In this document: in pieces, positions 51,207-60,000 of the stretch
Layout of the letters: the number at the start of each line of letters is the position of its first letter
Numbering within the stretch: the first letter of the stretch is position 1
DNA from: Theocolax elegans
Taxonomy: Eukaryota > Arthropoda > Insecta > Hymenoptera > Cerocephalidae
Length of the DNA stretch: 64,000 nucleotides
Reading direction: 5' to 3'
Assembly (NCBI GenBank): GCA_026168455.1
Contig: CM047425.1
Location: 99,079,580-99,143,579 of the forward strand
Made by a program: the position numbers and the translations under genes
The notes under the pieces: model-generated
What the model was told of the DNA's origin: nothing
The model's input: the letters and a program-made list of their open reading frames with translations, nothing else
Database searches by the model: none

Positions 51207-52033
51207 AAGATCAATTTTACATTGTACTACCGAGTAATAGTAGTATGCAATATTTTCCGGATAATACGACAACACACTATATTACGCAATTACCACAACC
51301 AGTCCGTCTGCAAGGCACATGGAGTGTGGCTATTACGGAAATTCAAGTACCTCTTACTTTTCAACATATAGTGAGTGAAGAAGATAGAACTGTGCATATG
51401 ATAATCACACCCGAAATACCATCCGAAAAATCTAATCCAGAAACAATAGAGTACACGGTGGACGACGCCTCGTTTTTACATCCTGGAGTCTACAAAAGTA
51501 TAGAAAGTTTAATTGAAGAAATCAATAGTTTATATTGTGTTAAAGATCACTTAAAATTTCACATAGAGCGAGGAGGGTACACAGCTGTCCGTAGAATATG
51601 TGCACATCAATCTTGCTCCGAAATGTTACATTCTTTTTTTATCTCTAGAATTGTCAGAAAAATTCTTGGATTCGACTACTCAGCTACCGACTTAAAACCA
51701 TTAATTGTCGATAAAGATAAAATCTTAGTTTCTGTACGACCCAGTAATCTATCAAATAGTTTACCCGATATGTTAATGGTCTATACAGATATTTGTGAAC
51801 CATATGTGACAGGTGATGTTCAAACGCGTTTGTTACGAGCTGTCTCGTTAAACAGTACAGATTATAGGTATGGAGGAGTTAGAATTAAAACTTTTTCATC
51901 ACCCATGTATATACCTATATTGTTTAACAACTTTCAAACTGTAGAAATAGATATAAGGGATCAACAAGGCAATCCTATAGCATTCGATTCTGGTACTTTG
52001 ACATTGACGCTAGACTTTCGTCGTCAAGAATAA
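51203..52033 (+). CDS. PX: Minor capsid protein, penton-like (Polinton PX)
   Basis: 276 residues. It begins with the characteristic segment DQFYIVLPSNSSMQYFPDN followed by TQLPQPVRLQGTWSVAITEI, a beta-rich start typical of Polinton minor capsid proteins predicted to have a single jelly-roll fold and to occupy capsid vertices. The rest is beta-rich with few charged clusters. It overlaps the integrase stop by 4 nt (ATGA), and the next gene starts 3 nt after its stop. The stop codon lies inside AATAAA (52029-52034). It appears complete. Confidence 0.85.
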   Translation: MKDQFYIVLPSNSSMQYFPDNTTTHYITQLPQPVRLQGTWSVAITEIQVPLTFQHIVSEEDRTVHMIITPEIPSEKSNPETIEYTVDDASFLHPGVYKSIESLIEEINSLYCVKDHLKFHIERGGYTAVRRICAHQSCSEMLHSFFISRIVRKILGFDYSATDLKPLIVDKDKILVSVRPSNLSNSLPDMLMVYTDICEPYVTGDVQTRLLRAVSLNSTDYRYGGVRIKTFSSPMYIPILFNNFQTVEIDIRDQQGNPIAFDSGTLTLTLDFRRQE

Positions 52034-52036
52034 ATA

Positions 52037-52552
52037 ATGGATTGCTACGATGAATATTTTAGTCAACAAGTTGGTGGAGGTAGAGAAGGTGTTGGACGCA
52101 TTTACATCGGTAATCCTTATCAAAAAGGTCACGGTGGTATCGGTTCATTCCTCGCAGGGATTTTCCGAAGAGTGTTACCTCTTATTACACGCGGTGTAAA
52201 AGCTGTAGGTAAAGAAGCCTTACGTACTGGTGCGAACATCGTTTCTGACGTGACATCTAATAATGTACCTTTAAGGGAATCGTTTGAGACACGAGTTCGC
52301 GAATCAGGTAAAAATTTAAAAAGGAAAGCTAATGAAAAGTTAGACAGATTTATGGAGGGGTCAGGTTATAAAAAACAGCGCATCACCGGTGCACTGCAGT
52401 TGATACCTGCAGCTTTGACAGGTCATATCAAGAGATCAATAAAAGAAAATCAAATAAAAATCGTAAATCGCGAAGTAATAAATCAGTCAAGAACAAGAGA
52501 AGAAAAAAAATCACACAAAAGGATAAGAAAAATAAGAAAAACGTTCGAATAA
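52037..52552 (+). CDS. Amphipathic pVI-like minor virion protein
   Basis: 171 residues. A Gly-rich N-terminus (QQVGGGREGVGRIYIG) precedes an amphipathic segment at about residues 36-65 (GIGSFLAGIFRRVLPLITRG and onward), then a very basic helical C-terminus (KRKANEKLDRF, KKSHKRIRKIRK). This layout matches the membrane-lytic or cementing pVI-like proteins that accompany Polinton capsid genes. The YIGNPYQKGHGGIGSF region has Gly-Gly pairs that could be cut by the element's protease, as in adenovirus maturation (inference). Its stop lies in AATAAA (52548-52553). Confidence 0.72.
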   Translation: MDCYDEYFSQQVGGGREGVGRIYIGNPYQKGHGGIGSFLAGIFRRVLPLITRGVKAVGKEALRTGANIVSDVTSNNVPLRESFETRVRESGKNLKRKANEKLDRFMEGSGYKKQRITGALQLIPAALTGHIKRSIKENQIKIVNREVINQSRTREEKKSHKRIRKIRKTFE

Positions 52553-52575
52553 ATCGTGATATTTTTGGATAAAAA

Positions 52576-53898
52576 ATGGCATTCTTACATACACAATCTT
52601 GCGAATGTCTCAAATCAGAATTGCTCTTATTTGAGATTCCGCCCACACAGACAACCATCGAAGGGTCGCAGTGGATTCAGTACAAACCTATCTCATCGTT
52701 GACAAGTGATTCACCTATTGAATTTGTAATTCCTGGAAACGGTGACGAATATCTGGATCTTGCTCACACTATGCTAAGTTTGCGTGTTTCTTTAAAATAC
52801 ACTGCTAGTGATATTGATGAAGCTACACGACAGCTGTTGAAGAAATCAGGTCCTATCAATAATTTTATGCATTCGATGTTTAATCAAGTAGACGTATTTT
52901 TTAATTCTAAACCTGTATCCCCACCGAATAATTCATATGCTTATCGTGCATATATAGAAACTTTATTAAACTACGGTAGCGCTGCTAAAGAGTCACACCT
53001 TACAACTGTATTATGGTCTGATGATACACCCGGAAAAATGGATGATTCGGAAGGAGGTAATATAGGTCTCACAAATCGTACTAAACTTTTAAATTACGAA
53101 AAGTCTGTTGATATGATTGGACATTTGCACGGCGATGTTTTTAATCAAGACAAGTTATTGATAAATGGTGTAGAAGTGCGTGTGAGATTAGTTCGATCAC
53201 GAGATAGTTTTTCCCTCATTGATCCAACAGGTTTGCTATCTGTCAATATTGACGAGGCCAATTTGTTAATTAGACGCGTAAAGATTAATCCTGGAATACT
53301 GTTGGCACACGCGAAAGCTCTGTCCAACACCACAGCAAAATACCCTGTAACACGAGTGGAGGTAAAGGCTTTTACAATGCACAACGGTGTACATGGGGAA
53401 ACATTAGACAACATAATTCTTGGACAATTGCCAAAAAGGATAATTGTTGGTTTCGTAAAAAATAAGGCTTTTAATGGTCATAAAAATTTTAATCCTTTTA
53501 ATTTCGAAAACCTCAACATTAATTTTTTGTGTCTATACGTAGACGGTGTACAGATACCATCAAAACCACTGCAACCTGATTTTAAAACAAATCAGTTGTA
53601 CGTTGAGGCCTATCACACATTATTTTCTGGTACTGGTATACACTTTTTAAACGAGGGTAACAAAATTACACGTGATGCATACCCTAATGGTTTCTGTCTA
53701 TTCGCCTTTGATTTGACACCTGACTTGTCAGCGAATGATCATACGCACTGGAATTTGGTTAGACATGGTAGTGTTCGATTAGATGTGAGATTCGATGAAC
53801 CATTGTATACAACCGTGAATTGTATAATTTATGCTGAATTCGAAAACATATTAGAAATTGATGCGTCAAGACAAGTAATGGTCGATTTTAGCGGATAA
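52576..53898 (+). CDS. PY: Major capsid protein, double jelly-roll (Polinton PY)
   Basis: 440 residues, the usual Polinton size. The N-terminus (SELLLFEIPPTQTTIEGSQW) and the FVIPGNGDEYLDLAHTMLSL segment are characteristic of the Polinton major capsid family, which is predicted to form trimeric double jelly-roll capsomers. VDVFFNSKPVSPPNNSYAYR and the C-terminal VRLDVRFDEPLYTTVN-type strands also fit. It lies 23 nt after the pVI-like gene. No frameshift or internal stop is present. An 88-nt spacer with its own promoter-like motif follows. Confidence 0.92.
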   Translation: MAFLHTQSCECLKSELLLFEIPPTQTTIEGSQWIQYKPISSLTSDSPIEFVIPGNGDEYLDLAHTMLSLRVSLKYTASDIDEATRQLLKKSGPINNFMHSMFNQVDVFFNSKPVSPPNNSYAYRAYIETLLNYGSAAKESHLTTVLWSDDTPGKMDDSEGGNIGLTNRTKLLNYEKSVDMIGHLHGDVFNQDKLLINGVEVRVRLVRSRDSFSLIDPTGLLSVNIDEANLLIRRVKINPGILLAHAKALSNTTAKYPVTRVEVKAFTMHNGVHGETLDNIILGQLPKRIIVGFVKNKAFNGHKNFNPFNFENLNINFLCLYVDGVQIPSKPLQPDFKTNQLYVEAYHTLFSGTGIHFLNEGNKITRDAYPNGFCLFAFDLTPDLSANDHTHWNLVRHGSVRLDVRFDEPLYTTVNCIIYAEFENILEIDASRQVMVDFSG

Positions 53899-53930
53899 AT
53901 ATTTCATAGATGGAGCTGTATGACGAATAA

Positions 53931-53962
53931 TGTAAAAATCCAACATTTATACGGATCAGTAC
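53931..53962 (+). promoter_or_regulatory. Candidate promoter upstream of the 217-residue gene
   Basis: TGTAAAAAT (53931-53939) and ATCAGT with A at 53958 are spaced 27 bp apart, 29 nt before the ATG at 53987. This is weaker than the sites at 47769 and 56345 because the AT box is not a good TATA. Confidence 0.3.
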
Positions 53963-53986
53963 GTTTTAACTCTTCGAGCTATCACC

Positions 53987-54640
53987 ATGGATATAATCAT
54001 TGACATTCAGTGTTTCAAAGAAAAAGAAGATACAGTAACGCCTAAGGAAGTTGCAGTCGTTTCAGTGAACGATGATTTTAGTGGACATTGGATCGTTGCA
54101 CCATCAATAGGTATCGAACGATTAACTGAAGATATAAGAAAACAAAATAACTGGTTAACAAACCATCATCACGGTATAGATTATTTCGAAGGTGAAGTGT
54201 CAAAGAAGATGTTAATAAAAAGTTTGAAAGAAATTACAAAGAACGCACGTACGATCTATACGCGTGGTAAAGAAAAATGGTTATTTATTCATAAACTGAC
54301 AGCGCACGAGGTTATTAATTTGGAGTACGATAACGATTGTCCGTCATTTCAACATTTACCATGGAATGATAAATATTGCATCCATCACGGTTTAAAGAGA
54401 ACATATTTGCAATATAGTTGTGCATTAAATAATGTTTATCGTTTAAAAGAGTGGCTAAACTCGAAAAAAAGAAATACACCCGTTGAATTAAACTTTAGTA
54501 CACCAATAACGCTTTGTGATGAACAGTTTGGAGGTTCTGAAACATTTGTCCAGTATTCGGACTCACACAGTGGGCGTATTTCCAGCAGATCGGATACCAC
54601 GGGTGTGGATGAAACCGACGGCTTTTGTCTTCAATACTGA
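53987..54640 (+). CDS. Conserved Polinton/insect protein of unknown function (217 residues)
   Basis: It starts MDIIIDIQCFKEK and contains GHWIVAPSIG, NNWLTNHHHGIDYFEG and CPSFQHLPW, a pattern I associate with a recurrent but unassigned protein of insect Polintons. The first strand with alternating Ile/Asp (DIIIDIQ) and the acidic residues could fit an RNase H-like nuclease fold, but this is weak. The last 40 residues or so (after PITLCDEQ) overlap the protease frame by about 122 nt and look less constrained, so the functional C-terminus may end earlier, or a small indel may have extended it. Confidence 0.65.
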   Translation: MDIIIDIQCFKEKEDTVTPKEVAVVSVNDDFSGHWIVAPSIGIERLTEDIRKQNNWLTNHHHGIDYFEGEVSKKMLIKSLKEITKNARTIYTRGKEKWLFIHKLTAHEVINLEYDNDCPSFQHLPWNDKYCIHHGLKRTYLQYSCALNNVYRLKEWLNSKKRNTPVELNFSTPITLCDEQFGGSETFVQYSDSHSGRISSRSDTTGVDETDGFCLQY

Positions 54641-55040
54641 TGATCATACAAAACCCGGTATGCATTGGGTTGCTGTATACGTTGGTAAAAATGGAATTGG
54701 TTATTACTTTGATAGTTACGGAAACCCTCCGTTTGTATCATCTCATATTAATAGAATAAACAAAAATTGTAAGCATTATCGTTGGAATTCACGACAGCTA
54801 CAAAATGACTCATCTGACGTGTGCGGTCAATATTGTATTTTGTTTCTTGATTATATGAGTAGGGGTGTTGGGTTACAGAAATTCTTTAAGCTTTTTTCCG
54901 CTGATCTTTCAAAGAACGATGCCATTGTAAGAAGACTCGTACAACATAAGAACGCTGATACAAGATTTGTGGGTAGGGGTAATGACGGTTGCATTGTCAG
55001 ATATTTACAAAAATCAAATTCCAAGATGTCTTTACTGTAA
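54519..55040 (+). CDS. PRO: Adenain/Ulp1-like cysteine protease (Polinton PRO)
   Basis: This is the maturation protease of the capsid, related to adenovirus protease and SUMO proteases. From the ATG at 54519 it is 173 residues. The catalytic set is His49 (GMHWVAVYV), Asp65 (YYFDSYG), oxyanion Gln95 and nucleophile Cys102 (DVCGQYC), with the Gln-to-Cys spacing of 7 expected for the family. The N-terminal block TVGVFPADRIPR and KPTAFVFNTD is family-like and read in this frame, so the start inside the preceding ORF is probably right. An in-frame GTG lies directly upstream. No break is seen. Confidence 0.9.
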   Translation: MNSLEVLKHLSSIRTHTVGVFPADRIPRVWMKPTAFVFNTDDHTKPGMHWVAVYVGKNGIGYYFDSYGNPPFVSSHINRINKNCKHYRWNSRQLQNDSSDVCGQYCILFLDYMSRGVGLQKFFKLFSADLSKNDAIVRRLVQHKNADTRFVGRGNDGCIVRYLQKSNSKMSLL

Positions 55041-55125
55041 AATGTGTATGAGTAACAGTCACGAGTTTTACGTGGTTGACTGGATTAGTCACTACCACTT
55101 TCCTCAGTAATAATTTTCTCGTCAG

Positions 55126-55133
55126 TATAAAAG
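55126..55133 (+). promoter_or_regulatory. TATA box of the 262-residue gene
   Basis: TATAAAAG, 79 bp before the ATG at 55205, in a 164-nt spacer. The expected start site near 55156 has TTCGTCG rather than TCAGT. Confidence 0.55.
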
Positions 55134-55204
55134 TGAACATCACGACGAGAGCTTCGTCGATCTCTTGAAGCTAAGAAATATTATTATTAAGTTGTCGTGT
55201 GACA

Positions 55205-55987
55205 ATGAATAAAAATCAATCAAAAAATGGCCATCCTAAGTCATCCTATCAATCATCGGATCAACTACTAAGTCGATTATACTCTTTAAATAAGTCGTAT
55301 ACTAAAAAAATCCTTATCGGTCTCGAATATACTGATTTAGGAGAATATCAAGTTTTTCCTATGGTACGACTGTTAGCTACAGATTTCATCGGTATACCAT
55401 TTTCAAAGGAAGGCTGGTCAGAGTTTTGTCTAATTCTGGAAGAAATTGACGGATATTTTCGGGGTCATAAGGATGAGCTGTACGACCAAAAGGTTTACGG
55501 TCATGGTTGGATATTAAGATACACATATGCACACAATGATAAGGTGATTGAGATTGAAGAAGATCATAGACCAATACATGGACCACCTGTAAAACGTTTT
55601 CGTCGTAGTGTAGTTATAAAAAAAATTACATTCGATAAGTTGTTAAATGTGAGTATATGTATCAACGAAAGATTAAAATATTTAAATAATATATCATCGC
55701 TTGTATCTGTTTTAACTCGAGAAACTGTTAACTTTATATATGATAAGAATGTTAGTCTGCATGATGCTCAAATAACTGAATTTACCGAAAAAAATATTAT
55801 AGATGTCACATCTGACATTAACGACGAATTACTCGATTCTATTTATGCAAAAATTAATGCTGATGAATCTGTTACTGTAAAAAACGCGTTAAGTTTGAAT
55901 GAAGTACGTTATATAATGTATGAAATAATGACTCTGTATACTGATAATATTGTAAAATTACTCAACGATAGAATATTTCACGATTAA
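55205..55987 (+). CDS. Polinton accessory protein of unknown function (260 residues)
   Basis: The first ATG is at 55205; a GTG two codons upstream is unlikely to be used. A polar N-terminus (about 30 residues) precedes a compact region, KKILIGLEYTDLGEYQVFP to EGWSEFCLILEEIDGYF, whose strand-strand-helix character vaguely resembles the PC4/p15 single-strand DNA-binding fold; this is only a structural impression. A basic turn (PPVKRFRRSVVIKK) and a long helical C-terminus follow. It has its own TATA box and a poly(A) signal (55986-55991) overlapping its stop, so it is probably a separate transcription unit. Confidence 0.7.
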   Translation: MNKNQSKNGHPKSSYQSSDQLLSRLYSLNKSYTKKILIGLEYTDLGEYQVFPMVRLLATDFIGIPFSKEGWSEFCLILEEIDGYFRGHKDELYDQKVYGHGWILRYTYAHNDKVIEIEEDHRPIHGPPVKRFRRSVVIKKITFDKLLNVSICINERLKYLNNISSLVSVLTRETVNFIYDKNVSLHDAQITEFTEKNIIDVTSDINDELLDSIYAKINADESVTVKNALSLNEVRYIMYEIMTLYTDNIVKLLNDRIFHD

Positions 55988-55991
55988 TAAA
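55986..55991 (+). terminator. Poly(A) signal overlapping a stop codon
   Basis: AATAAA shares two bases with the TAA stop at 55985-55987. Similar overlaps occur at 50124-50129, 52029-52034 and 52548-52553. Confidence 0.5.
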
Positions 55992-56344
55992 ACATTGTAA
56001 CCGTATATGTATAATATTGTAATCTACGTATCAACCATATATAAAATATTATAATAAATCAAATACTTAAAAATATAATTACTTTAACAATTTTATTTCT
56101 TAACCATAATTGACCGTTCCCTTTCCTTTTCTACCTTGTTATTGTCACTATATTAATATTATCTATTCAAGGAAATATTTCATTATAGAGTAATTTACAT
56201 TGTTTCTTAAAAAATATGATTTTCGATAAAATTAATAGTTATTGTTTCATTATTTATTTTATATAATTAACATTTTTAATTAGTATAATATATCACGTGA
56301 TAAACAATAAACATCTAACACAAATAGTTGGAAGGTGGGAGGGA
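55992..56344. other. AT-rich Polinton spacer
   Basis: No gene seen. Only AT-rich sequence with several TATA-like strings. Confidence 0.6.
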
Positions 56345-56379
56345 TTAAATACTATTTATCGACAGCGAATTCATTCAGT
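56345..56379 (+). promoter_or_regulatory. Candidate promoter of the small right-end ORF
   Basis: TTAAATA at 56345-56351 and TCAGT at 56375-56379 (A at 56377) have correct TATA-initiator spacing, and an ATG follows 25 nt later at 56402. Confidence 0.45.
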
Positions 56380-56401
56380 CCAATCTGGTAAGTCTACAAC
56401 C

Positions 56402-56566
56402 ATGGGCCAAAATAAGAGCAACCATCTATGCACGCCTTTAATAAGTAAAGAAAAAGATGATAAGAAAATCAGTATCAAAACCAAGTACAAGTGGAAGCAG
56501 TTTACGGAGAAAATCTCTCCAAATACTTACATTCCATCTAAAAAGTACACCTACAAAAAAATATAA
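56402..56566 (+). CDS. Small basic ORF at the right end (54 residues), unknown
   Basis: From the first ATG it encodes a Lys- and Thr-rich peptide (MGQNKSNHLCTPLISKEKDD and a KTKYKWKQF segment). The frame is open upstream without an ATG. A good TATA plus initiator pair lies just upstream, and the ATG context is ACCATGG, which is favourable. No family is recognised, and compositional chance in AT-rich DNA cannot be excluded. Confidence 0.35.
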   Translation: MGQNKSNHLCTPLISKEKDDKKISIKTKYKWKQFTEKISPNTYIPSKKYTYKKI

Positions 56567-56830
56567 CAATTAAAAATAAAGTACATTTGTATAAAGTTAA
56601 TGATAAAATAAATTACAATATTTGATGGTTATATTTTATCTATTTATTTCAATACCTACTGCAAATTCTTAAAAGATAACCATTTTAATACGATGCTGTA
56701 TCATCAATCTACTGAAAAAATCATACCGCTGAGATGTATAGGTATTACAGGGTACTACACACCATCCGCAGGTCAATTGCAATAAGGCATAAAATGTATA
56801 AAAATAGTGATAGAAAAAATCACATATTTA
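56567..56830. other. Polinton right non-coding region
   Basis: AT-rich sequence before the right terminal repeat. No gene seen. Confidence 0.6.
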
Positions 56831-57008
56831 TATTGGTAACGTTAATGTTGAAGAGGGTCACGTGTGATAGGTATCATCGGATACTATGCACCATCAGCAG
56901 TTAGACGCAGACGGATCATCTGCTGTGTCATCAAAAACGTACGAGTCGCAGCGACTGACCTCATGAGTCATCTTTGTTTGGGTGCGCCATAGTGCCCCCC
57001 TAACTACT
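56831..57008. repeat. Right terminal inverted repeat
   Basis: 178 bp, inverted relative to the left end. The outer 75 bp or so are nearly identical. It ends CCTAACTACT, the exact complement of the left AGTAGTTAGG. Confidence 0.95.
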
Positions 57009-57014
57009 AATAAG
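57009..57014. repeat. Target-site duplication, right (AATAAG)
   Basis: Exact match to 39864-39869. Confidence 0.95.
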
Positions 57015-60000
57015 AATTTTTACGAATATGGTTTAACAAAAACAAGCCATATATTTCAAATAAAATTACGAGAGTCGAATTTTGTAAAAAAATTCGACCG
57101 AAGCCTCTGATAAGTGCGGCACCAGGACTCGTAAGTTTTGGGCCTGTTCATAAACTAGAGGTTTTGTGGTGGTCCGGAAACGACGTCTCCCATAGCTCGA
57201 CAATTGCAAGAAAAGATTTATAAAGAAAGTATTAAACGTCAAGAGGTTCGGGAATACCTCTCGGAATTTTACGATCTCAGCGAAATTTGGCCGGGCGCTT
57301 CCGGATTGTCAGTTACCGAAACGACCGGAGAGATGAAATGCGAGTTGAGATTGAAGTTTTTTCGGCGTGCACACGCGCGACCTTGCGCGCGACCAAAAGG
57401 AGGTAGTCAAAAGTCAAGCCCAGGGCGGCTCTTTTCTCCGAGACTCGCATTAAATATGATATATGCTTATTGAATTTGTAAGTAAAACGACTTGGGAAGA
57501 GTAGTAGTCGGGCCAAAATCTCTCCCCTCCCCTCTTTCCATTTCCCCCTCTCTCTCTCTTTCTTTCTATCTTTTGGTCTCTTTTGCTCTCTGCATCTATC
57601 TCATACCCTACGTCATTCGTGCGTTTTTTCACCGTGCTCATATTCATTTCTCTTTCACCTCCGCTTTCGTTAACCCTGGACAATTAGAAATAATCTTATC
57701 CCGACAGTATCCCGGCATTCTCGTGTTAACGCTGGAACACTCATTCGTTACCTATCCCAACTGCTTTATTTAATCACTCGATTTGGTAGGTCAACTGTCG
57801 CTCACACATGTATGAGACGGACGTGTATTATATTTATTGTCTTTTATAATATTGATAATTTCCAACTGAAAGTTATAAAATTACGTAAATATTGAATAGA
57901 TTGAATAAAACAATCAAATAAAACAATCAATGAAATAAATGGAAAATGTCGAGAAAATGCATTGGTGAAAGACACGTAGTGGTCGAGTTGTGTTTTGCTG
58001 GACTGTAACCGTAAGTACAACCAACGGGAATCCGGTTCACGGGACAAAACCGCGTACCTTCGTTGACAAATTGAGTCGAGTCCGACGCAAGTTCGCGCTT
58101 AAGTACTTAAGCTTCCGTCAAGGTACGTACACGACTTTTTCGTATTTTGCATTCATTTGATGGGCGTATCGGGCGAGACAGCCAATGACGGATGAAGACA
58201 GACGTTTTTAGAGCAAGATTCGCCGCGTGCGTTTAAAGCGTGTGTGACTTTTTCATCGCTTATGTCTTTGTACAAATGACCTTTTTTATCTCTTAGTATG
58301 GGAAAGATAAAACGTGTGTAGAAGTTAGACAATTGTTGAAATGTTAAATATGTTTATAATTTAATTTTTCGATACCTCTTGATTTTTATTTTTTATATTA
58401 CTTCAGAGTTTAGAAACTTTATTGTCTTGTATACGAGGGGAAAAAAGTAATATATGTAAAAGATAAATTCTTTATTCCGTAAATAAGATGTAAATTTAAT
58501 TTGAAATTTCTAACTATTTAATATATGAAAAGTCAATAATGGATAAGTGCATTTTTTATAGACATCGAAAATATTATCTATCTATATATATATATAATTA
58601 GATACACATCATATATAGACCTAACCGTAAATATATCCACGGGTATATTCGTAAACTAGCTAAGCCACTTTATCTACCAAAGCTTGAAGGCGTATTGCAA
58701 ATAATTACAGTGTACCTAAAATGCCTTCTTGGGAAAAAAATAAATTTACGTCTCCAGAGGAAAAAAAAAAATATTTCGCTCGCTCGCTCGCGCGCGCGAA
58801 ATCGAGTAGGATGTAGCGGCGGCGGCGGCGTCGGCGACTCGAGAGCCTAAGCGAACCCGAGACATTGAAAGATGTACGAGGAGCCGCGCGAAGGAACAGG
58901 AAGAGGAGGAAAGAGCTGATGTGGGAGGTAAAGAAGGGGGCCGGGGGGAAACGCCCTCGAATCGAAGGGGAATAATTTTCAACCAAGTTCTCTCTTCCTC
59001 TTCCTTTCCTTCTCTTCGTTCTCTGTTTTTCCCTTATAATGCGGAAAGGGCTACGCACTGGTTAAATTATCGTTGACCCCTAACATGAGCTTACAAGGCG
59101 CGCGGATGGTCTCGTGTCCCTTGGTGCCGACATTGTTGAGCAGCATGAATTAATACCAGACCCGGGATTCTGTATTACGAGGGACCTTACTCTCTTCCGA
59201 GACCGAAAAAGTATACCTATAAGAAGTACACTCCTCTCTTTACTTCCCATCCCCTCCTCCATTCTCTCTTCCTCTCCCTTACTCTCTCGCTCTCTGTCTT
59301 TCTGCATTTCTCGCATTCTACTCTGACCCCTGAATCTTATTTCCTTGTATTCATTTGAATTGTTTATGTACCTATTTGTTCCGCTCTTTAGATATAATTA
59401 ATTAGATGCGTTGCCGCTGAATCGTGAGAATTCGCAAAATAAGAAATCGCGACCATTTTATGTTTGTGTATGTATTGTACGTGTGTGTGTGTGTACCTGT
59501 GTGTGTCTGTTTCTGTGTATGTTTATATATACATATGTGTTTACGCAATTTAACCAATTAGATAACGGACTCTTAGAAACAACAAACGGTGGAAGGAATT
59601 TTTTCATATTAATATTTAATTACAAGGGTAATACGTTAATTATTCAGTTAATTTGATAAATACTTGGTTAATTTAATTCAATAAGCTATTATTCTCCGAT
59701 TGTTCAACTTTTTTTTTCTTTTATTACCATAGTAAATATAATAATCCTAATACAAATGATAAAATTAGGTTACTTTTTAATTTTTAAAATTAGCTAGCAT
59801 TTAAAATGCTTGATATATGTGCAGTAATTATTTAAGTATACACAATATAAATTACGGTAATTAATCGATGTGTTTGCACTACCAAAAGATTCTTAACTTC
59901 CAGTTGTCAAGGAAATTCGAAAAATGAGTTTGGTATTAAATTTAAAATGCGATAATTAATAATATCATGACCCGATTTTCAAAGACAATTCCGATCTACA

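Larger units (their letters stand above)
39870..57008 (+). mobile_element. Complete Maverick/Polinton element (17139 bp)
   Basis: The element is bounded by a perfect AATAAG duplication and inverted termini starting AGTAGTTAGGGGGG. It encodes the family hallmarks in intact frames: protein-primed DNA polymerase B, retrovirus-like integrase, A32-like packaging ATPase, adenain-like protease, and major and minor capsid proteins. All genes lie on the + strand. The size falls in the usual 15-20 kb Polinton range. The perfect target duplication, matching termini and unbroken frames point to recent insertion. Whether it moves or forms particles is not shown by sequence. Confidence 0.97.

Noticed and set aside
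57204..57473. 89-codon frame right of the Polinton
   Set aside because: It has no ATG at its start, no recognisable domain and an Arg/Ser-rich, CpG-driven composition.
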